Part shown: positions 59,790 through 64,000 of the stretch, piece by piece
Numbering within the stretch: position 1 is the first letter of the stretch
Layout: every line of letters starts with the position of its first letter
Assembly: GCA_052034005.1 (NCBI GenBank)
Contig: JBPOJB010000009.1
Location: forward strand, 124,001 to 188,000
Length of the DNA stretch: 64,000 nucleotides
Reading direction: 5' to 3'
Source: JAAYDI01 sp052034005
GTDB taxonomy: Bacteria > Planctomycetota > Planctomycetia > Pirellulales > Pirellulaceae
Notes under the pieces: generated by a model
The model's input: only the letters and a program-made list of their open reading frames with translations
Database searches by the model: none
What the model was told of the DNA's origin: nothing
Translations under genes and position numbers: made by a program

Positions 59790-60785
59790 TTACGCGACCA
59801 TCTGCTCGTCTTCGTCGTCGGCGTGCGTCGTGATCTCGCCGATGTCCTCCAGGCGGCGAATGATGTCCACAATCTGCTGCTGAACGGCTTCCACCTCCGA
59901 GACGCGCACGGCGCCCCGCATCTCCATCTCCTCGCGCAGCATCTGGGCCGCGCGCTGGGACATGTTCCCGAGGATCTTCTGCTGCAGTTCCTCGCTCGAT
60001 CCCTTCAACGCCATCGCCCACTGGGCGCTCTCGACGTTCTTCAAGACGGTCTGCACGTCCTTGTCACGCAGCTTGTTGATGTCCTCGAAGACGAACATCA
60101 AGCGGCGGATTTCGTCGACCAGGGCCGGATCCTCCTGCGCCAGGCTCTCCAGCAGATTGCGCTCGGTGGTGCGGTCGGTCACGTTCAAGATCTCCGCCAC
60201 GCTCGCCACGCCCCCTGCGTTCTCGAATTGCTGGCTGGTCAGGTTGGCCATCCGCGACGCCAGGCCCTCCTCCACCTGCCGAATCACCTCCGGATTGGTC
60301 TGGCCCATGTGCGCGATCCGCTGGATCACCGCCATCTGGCGCTCGGGGGATAGCCCGGCGATGATCTGGGCGCCGTAGGTGGGCGACAGGTGGGACAGGA
60401 TCAGGGCGATGGTCTGGGGGTGCTCGTCGTTGATGTACGTGATGACGTTCTGGGGATCGACTTTCTTGAGGAACCCGAAGGGGAGCGCTTCGATCGATTG
60501 CTGCACCGTGTCGAGCGTATCGCGCGCGTCCTTGCCCAACGCCCGCTGCACGAGCGATTTGGCGACATCCAGCCCGCCGCCGCCACCCAAGACGGCGTTC
60601 GGGTTGGCATCGGCGAACTCGTAGATCACCGACTCCTGCTCGGCCCCGCTCACCGTTTCGAGTCGGGCAATCTCAATCGAGACCGCTTCGATCTGCCTCG
60701 GCTTGAGCTTGCTGAGCACCAGCGCGGCCTCCTCTTGAGGCAGGCTCATCAGCAGCACCGCCGCTTTTCGCAAGCCGGATGTCAA
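59790..60785 (-). CDS. fliG: Flagellar motor switch protein FliG
   Basis: A 331-residue rotor protein. It opens SGLRKAAVLLMSLPQEEAALVLSKL, continues with HPQTIALILSHL and the middle-domain EHPQ-type motif, and ends with the torque helix region LMFVFEDINKLRDKDVQTVLKNVE. The C-terminal charged motif that meets the stator is present. The start is a TTG at 60785: GGGGAGG lies 8 nt upstream on the minus strand and no in-frame ATG is closer to the family start. No other flagellar gene is adjacent, which is odd for fliG. Confidence 0.92.
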   Translation of the reverse strand: MTSGLRKAAVLLMSLPQEEAALVLSKLKPRQIEAVSIEIARLETVSGAEQESVIYEFADANPNAVLGGGGGLDVAKSLVQRALGKDARDTLDTVQQSIEALPFGFLKKVDPQNVITYINDEHPQTIALILSHLSPTYGAQIIAGLSPERQMAVIQRIAHMGQTNPEVIRQVEEGLASRMANLTSQQFENAGGVASVAEILNVTDRTTERNLLESLAQEDPALVDEIRRLMFVFEDINKLRDKDVQTVLKNVESAQWAMALKGSSEELQQKILGNMSQRAAQMLREEMEMRGAVRVSEVEAVQQQIVDIIRRLEDIGEITTHADDEDEQMVA

Positions 60786-60867
60786 AGCTACGACCTCCCC
60801 GCCTGGTGGCGTGCCAATCCCAGGTATCAGAGAGTATCGTCGTGTGAGGGTGGGGAAATTGAGTCGA

Positions 60868-61359
60868 TTATTCCGCGCGCAATTCGCAGATTCCCCATTG
60901 GTCGTGACCCTCGTCGACGCCGATCCGCACGACGGGCGGCCGCCCGCCCATGCGGCGTTCCAGCGCGTTGAGCAGTTGCTGGCCAATGTACTGAGCCAGC
61001 AACTCGGCCGTCGTGTTGGCAATGGGCAGGATGGTGCAGTCGGCGCGTGGGAAGACCCACCGCCGGTCCCCGCAGGTGACCTCCACGTCCCGGTCGCCGG
61101 CCCGGACCTGGATCCGAGCGTGCCGGGCGGGCAGCAGCGTCCGGTGGTCGAGCGACTGGGTGATCTCGCGCAGGGCCTCGCGCAGCGCGATGAAATCCAC
61201 GACGTAGTGGTTCTCGTCCAGAGGGCCTTCCACTTCCGCCCACACGCGGTAGTTGTGCCCGTGCAGCGGCTCGCAGGTGTCCCCGTCATAGGTGATGAAG
61301 TGCGCCGCGCTGAAGGCGTGGCATTCCTTCTGGAGTCGGACTGAGAAGAATTCCGGCAT
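60868..61359 (-). CDS. 6-pyruvoyltetrahydropterin synthase / QueD family
   Basis: A 163-residue T-fold enzyme. Zinc-ligand histidines occur in FSAAHF and HGHNYRV; the catalytic region DLIA-like block is VDFIALREAL and the glutamate anchor lies in GICELRAE. The family covers tetrahydrobiopterin PTPS, QueD (6-carboxytetrahydropterin for queuosine) and folate-bypass types. The length, an insert (RAGDRDVEVTCGDRRW) and the CitG-like neighbour set it apart from standard QueD. It could serve tetrahydromethanopterin synthesis, a route known in planctomycetes; this is inferred. Confidence 0.8.
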   Translation of the reverse strand: MPEFFSVRLQKECHAFSAAHFITYDGDTCEPLHGHNYRVWAEVEGPLDENHYVVDFIALREALREITQSLDHRTLLPARHARIQVRAGDRDVEVTCGDRRWVFPRADCTILPIANTTAELLAQYIGQQLLNALERRMGGRPPVVRIGVDEGHDQWGICELRAE

Positions 61360-61374
61360 GGGGCTGGGGCTTGT

Positions 61375-62241
61375 TCAGTAGGGCGGATGCAGGAGGTCGT
61401 CGCGCAGCGCGGCGAACAGTCCGGCGGCGATCAGGTCGGCGGTCGTGCCCGGGTTCCGACGGTGGCCGTCGCTGCGCAGCCAGCGGTCAAGCTCGGCCAA
61501 CTCGCGCGCGTATGGCGGCGTGCCCGGCTCGCCCGCCTCCAGCACGCGGCGTGCCCGGCGCGCCGCCTGGCGTGACACGGCGGGTCCGCCTTTGCGCGCG
61601 ATCAGGCTGTCCCCGAACTGGCTCAGCAGCCGCAGCTGCGTATGCACGATCGTATCGGCTAGGGTCCAGCCCTGTCCAGGGCCGGCCAGCAGCCAGGGCA
61701 AGACCTGATCCAACACCGTGGTGAACCCGGACACATATTGGTGTGCCACCAGGTCCCGCGGGCTCGCGGCCCGCATCGCCGCCAGCAGGTCGTCCGGAGC
61801 CGGGTCGGCCACGTCCAGCGCATGGACCTGTCCCAGGCCGCCCGGCCGGGCCAGCCGAATCGCGGCGTAGACCGCCGCGCTGTCGCGTGCCGTCAGCTGC
61901 GCGAGGACCTGCCGGACACCCGGGCCCAGCGGCGTGGTCCGCGGCACCGTCGCCAGCGGCGCCAGCAGCAGGACGGTGCCCAAGTTGGTGTTGATGCCCA
62001 CCAGCGCGCGTGTGGCCCGGACGGCATCCAGCGCAGCGGGTCCCACACCGTCGCGCCACGCCGTCTCCATGGCCGCCGCGATCGCCACGGCGCTGATCGT
62101 CAGATCCACGTAGGTCATGTCGTCGAAGTCCGCGCCGCGGTGGACGTTGCCGGGCTTGGGCGCGGTCGCCTCCAGCACGCATGCGAGGCTGGCACACTGG
62201 CCGACCGACAGGCGGGTGCCTGTACACGGGCGCTCGGACAT
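61375..62241 (-). CDS. CitG/MdcB-like triphosphoribosyl-dephospho-CoA synthase family protein
   Basis: A 288-residue protein. Conserved blocks are EATAPKPGNVHRGADFDDMTY, NTNLGTVLLLAPLA, ARPGGLGQVHALDV, SGFTTVLDQVLPWLL and DSLIARKGGPAVS. Canonical CitG makes a citrate-lyase cofactor precursor, but no citrate-lyase genes are here. CitG-like genes occur beside methanopterin C1-carrier genes in planctomycetes and methylotrophs, where they probably have another substrate. It starts one base before the OleB-like gene and ends 15 bp from the PTPS gene, so the three form one operon. Confidence 0.78.
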   Translation of the reverse strand: MSERPCTGTRLSVGQCASLACVLEATAPKPGNVHRGADFDDMTYVDLTISAVAIAAAMETAWRDGVGPAALDAVRATRALVGINTNLGTVLLLAPLATVPRTTPLGPGVRQVLAQLTARDSAAVYAAIRLARPGGLGQVHALDVADPAPDDLLAAMRAASPRDLVAHQYVSGFTTVLDQVLPWLLAGPGQGWTLADTIVHTQLRLLSQFGDSLIARKGGPAVSRQAARRARRVLEAGEPGTPPYARELAELDRWLRSDGHRRNPGTTADLIAAGLFAALRDDLLHPPY

Positions 62242-62242
62242 C

Positions 62243-63124
62243 TCAACCCAACCGCTCCAGGAACTGCTCCAGCTTCGCGATCACCTGCTCCGGCGCATCT
62301 TCCACGACATAGTGGGCGGCGTCCTCCAGGCGGTGGACTTCCGCGTGGGGGAAGATCCGCCGCAGCCGTTCCAGGCACTCCGGGCGAAAGCACCAGTCGC
62401 GCATGCCCCAGATCAGCTGGCAGGGCCGGTCCAGGCCGCTGAGCTCCCGCTCCAGCTCCTGGAGTACGCCCCAGGTCGGATGGTTCGGCGAGCTGGGGAT
62501 GTCCTGGACGAACCGGTCGATGCCCACCCGGTGCGCCCAGCTATCGTACGGGGCGAGCAGGCCCGCCCGGACGTCACGCGTCATGCGATCGCGTTTCGCC
62601 ACCGCCATCCGCAACGCCCCACGCGCAAACAGGTTCAAGCGCCGGATGCACCAGGTGCCCAGCACGGGGATGCGGCTCAAGCGGATCCGCCACGGGATGA
62701 ACGGCGGCGGAAAGGCCCCGGTGTTGAGCAGCACGAAGGCCCGAAACCGCGCGGGACGCGCCAGGGCGGCGCCCAACCCGATCGGCCCGCCCCAATCGTG
62801 AGCCACCAACGTCGTCTCCCGCAGGTCGAGCCGGTCCAGGAGCGCCACCAGGTTCACGATGTGATGGGACAACGAGTAGTGGGCAGGATCCTGGGGCTTG
62901 TCGCTCAATCCGCACCCGATGTGATCGACGGCCACCACGCGATGCCCCGTGCGGAAATGCTCGATCAGCCTCCGCCAATAGAACGACCAGGTCGGGTTGC
63001 CGTGTACCATCAGCAACGGGCGACCCGCCCCTTCATCCAGGTAGTGCAGCCGCTGGCCTCCCAACCAGAGGAAATGGGAAGCGAACGGGTAGAGCGCACG
63101 CCACGAAGGAAGATGCTCGGCCAT
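62243..63124 (-). CDS. Alpha/beta hydrolase, haloalkane-dehalogenase / OleB-like
   Basis: A 293-residue hydrolase. The oxyanion and halide-site motif is VHGNPTWSFYWRR, the nucleophile elbow VAHDWGGPIG (Asp nucleophile), then DHIGCGLSDKPQD; the catalytic His lies in EDAAHYVVEDAPE. This is the haloalkane dehalogenase fold, but the C-terminal cap and PWRI/NTGAFPPP block resemble OleB beta-lactone decarboxylases of long-chain olefin synthesis. OleA, OleC and OleD are not in the window. ATG 63124 (MAEHLPSW) is chosen. It may form the head of the CitG/PTPS operon. Confidence 0.75.
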   Translation of the reverse strand: MAEHLPSWRALYPFASHFLWLGGQRLHYLDEGAGRPLLMVHGNPTWSFYWRRLIEHFRTGHRVVAVDHIGCGLSDKPQDPAHYSLSHHIVNLVALLDRLDLRETTLVAHDWGGPIGLGAALARPARFRAFVLLNTGAFPPPFIPWRIRLSRIPVLGTWCIRRLNLFARGALRMAVAKRDRMTRDVRAGLLAPYDSWAHRVGIDRFVQDIPSSPNHPTWGVLQELERELSGLDRPCQLIWGMRDWCFRPECLERLRRIFPHAEVHRLEDAAHYVVEDAPEQVIAKLEQFLERLG

Positions 63125-63169
63125 GTGCAGAGTATATCGCACCATCTCCCGTGCGCATACAGTCGCCCT

Positions 63170-64000
63170 TCAGTCGACGTTGGCTTGAGCCAGCTTCTGC
63201 GCCCAGAATGCGCGAGCCCTGTCCAGGTAGGCCATGACCTGAGCTCTCTGTTGGGCGTCCTCCAGTGGGAGGCTCGTGATCCGCGCATCCATCCAATCCA
63301 GGAAGAACTGAGCCGACTTCCGGCTGATCCGCGGCTGCTCGCCCAGCTCGACGTAGTAGGGGCCCGTCGACGCGAACCGGAACGTCTGCGCATTGGCCGC
63401 CACCGCCCGGATCAGCAGCCAACCGCTCGTGTCGAACGACACGGGTGGCAACTCTCCCCGACGCTGGCGGTAGTCGGCCAGCCGCACCTCCTGCACGACT
63501 CGGCCGTTCTGGATGACCTCCAGGTACTCGATGCGGTCCCGGACGGCCAGGTTCAACGCCACCTGCAACTCGACCACCTGCCCGGCTGCGGCGCGGAACA
63601 CATGCCCCGGCAGCTGGCCGTTCACGCGCGGACGCAACAGCGGCCCGTTGGTGACCACGACCCGCCCGGCGCGCAGACCCTCCCACCATCCCTCGTAGGT
63701 CAGCGTGTCCCCGCAATGCACGTACACGCGGTTGTACCCCACGGGGTTGTCCAGCACCCCGGACGCACTGCCGGCCGACGGCGGGATCCGCAGGCCGCAG
63801 TTGAGCAGGTGGTAATAGATGTCCTGGGACCAGTAACCGGTGCCCAGCGGCGCGCGATAGATCGACTCGTCACGCGCCTTGCCCCAAGCTTCGTGGGCCG
63901 TCATCTTGTCGCGCTGCATGTGGTTGTGCGCCAGTCCGATGGAATCGGCCAGGCCCAGCGCCACCCAGACCGGCATATCCCACCAGAACGGCTTCTCGAC
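63170..64000 (-). CDS. CehA/McbA-like metallohydrolase-domain protein, 3' part
   Basis: The C-terminal ~276 residues; the frame runs off the right edge (VEKPFWWDMPVW at the edge is in frame). It has the LAHNHMQRDKM and GYNRVYVHCGDTLTYEGWWEGLRAGRVVVTNGP blocks seen in CehA/McbA-family PHP-type hydrolases of planctomycetes, then a beta-rich tail (RDRIEYLEVIQNGRVVQEV) and a helical end. The metal-binding core is mostly outside the window, so activity cannot be judged. Confidence 0.65.
   Translation of the reverse strand, partial: VEKPFWWDMPVWVALGLADSIGLAHNHMQRDKMTAHEAWGKARDESIYRAPLGTGYWSQDIYYHLLNCGLRIPPSAGSASGVLDNPVGYNRVYVHCGDTLTYEGWWEGLRAGRVVVTNGPLLRPRVNGQLPGHVFRAAAGQVVELQVALNLAVRDRIEYLEVIQNGRVVQEVRLADYRQRRGELPPVSFDTSGWLLIRAVAANAQTFRFASTGPYYVELGEQPRISRKSAQFFLDWMDARITSLPLEDAQQRAQVMAYLDRARAFWAQKLAQANVD

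Noticed and set aside
1..64000. tRNA, rRNA, insertion sequences, prophage or integrase genes
   Set aside because: None was found by eye on either strand; the gaps are too short or lack cloverleaf-like patterns. A tRNA search program would settle it.

Overview
The window looks like a chromosomal piece of a high-GC Planctomycetota bacterium, most likely from the Pirellulales side of the phylum. This is an inference. It rests on a DUF1571 protein, c-type cytochromes with unusual heme motifs and HEAT/TPR tails, a spermidine-synthase-like membrane fusion, an mraZ-rsmH pair with no ftsL/ftsI/mur genes after it, a PTPS/CitG-like pair, and a Gram-negative lipid A set (lpxA, lpxC, skp). About 52 genes fill nearly all of the 64 kb. 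I saw no rRNA, tRNA, insertion sequence, phage gene or CRISPR array. Codon bias leaves very long antisense open frames, which are shadows.

Layout. 1-5 kb: 5' end of purM (consensus promoter), a cytochrome c'-like protein, GlgX, a CX4CH protein and a frameshifted acylphosphatase. 5-9 kb: an ABC-2-type permease followed by an ABC exporter half-molecule whose nucleotide-binding domain has lost nearly all catalytic motifs. 9-12.3 kb (minus): skp-lpxC-lpxA-Gfo/Idh, the envelope lipid A block. 12.4-18 kb: M28/PDZ peptidase, a receiver plus FHA-GAF histidine kinase operon with a strong promoter, and an MBL hydrolase. 18.3-21.6 kb: DUF1571 gene, then a recent ~1.04 kb tandem duplication that created a lipoprotein/hydrolase chimera.

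21.5-25 kb (minus): GT4 glycosyltransferase, mraZ with a recognisable MraZ operator over its promoter, a 418-bp hairpin-rich gap, rsmH and a putative molybdenum-carrier protein. 25-32.6 kb: queA, Nudix-like protein, cysteine desulfurase, IscA-like scaffold, CbiET, PIG-L deacetylase, RluD-type synthase and a TPR membrane protein. 32.9-41 kb: UvrD/Rep helicase, then a YhaO/YhaN-like pair in which the Mre11-like partner has lost metal ligands while the SMC-like ATPase is intact and carries membrane segments. 41-45 kb: LPG-synthase-like flippase, GT2 and a polytopic membrane protein. 45-48.8 kb: a cyclic-nucleotide-domain/GspE fusion, a lipoprotein cyclophilin and a zinc-ribbon peptide.

48.8-57 kb: aroA (minus), then a tightly packed operon of octaheme cytochrome with HEAT/TPR, GalU-like transferase, glucuronokinase-like GHMP kinase and a spermidine-synthase-like membrane protein. 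57-64 kb (minus): mutS, fliG, PTPS/QueD, CitG-like, OleB/haloalkane-dehalogenase-like hydrolase and the 3' end of a CehA/McbA-type protein.

The most interesting items are the three 'broken-motif' or rearranged systems: the catalytically degenerate ABC exporter, the metal-ligand-poor SbcD-like protein paired with an intact SbcC/YhaN-like ATPase, and the duplication that swapped a membrane anchor for a lipid anchor. All calls come from reading the sequence; no database search was run.
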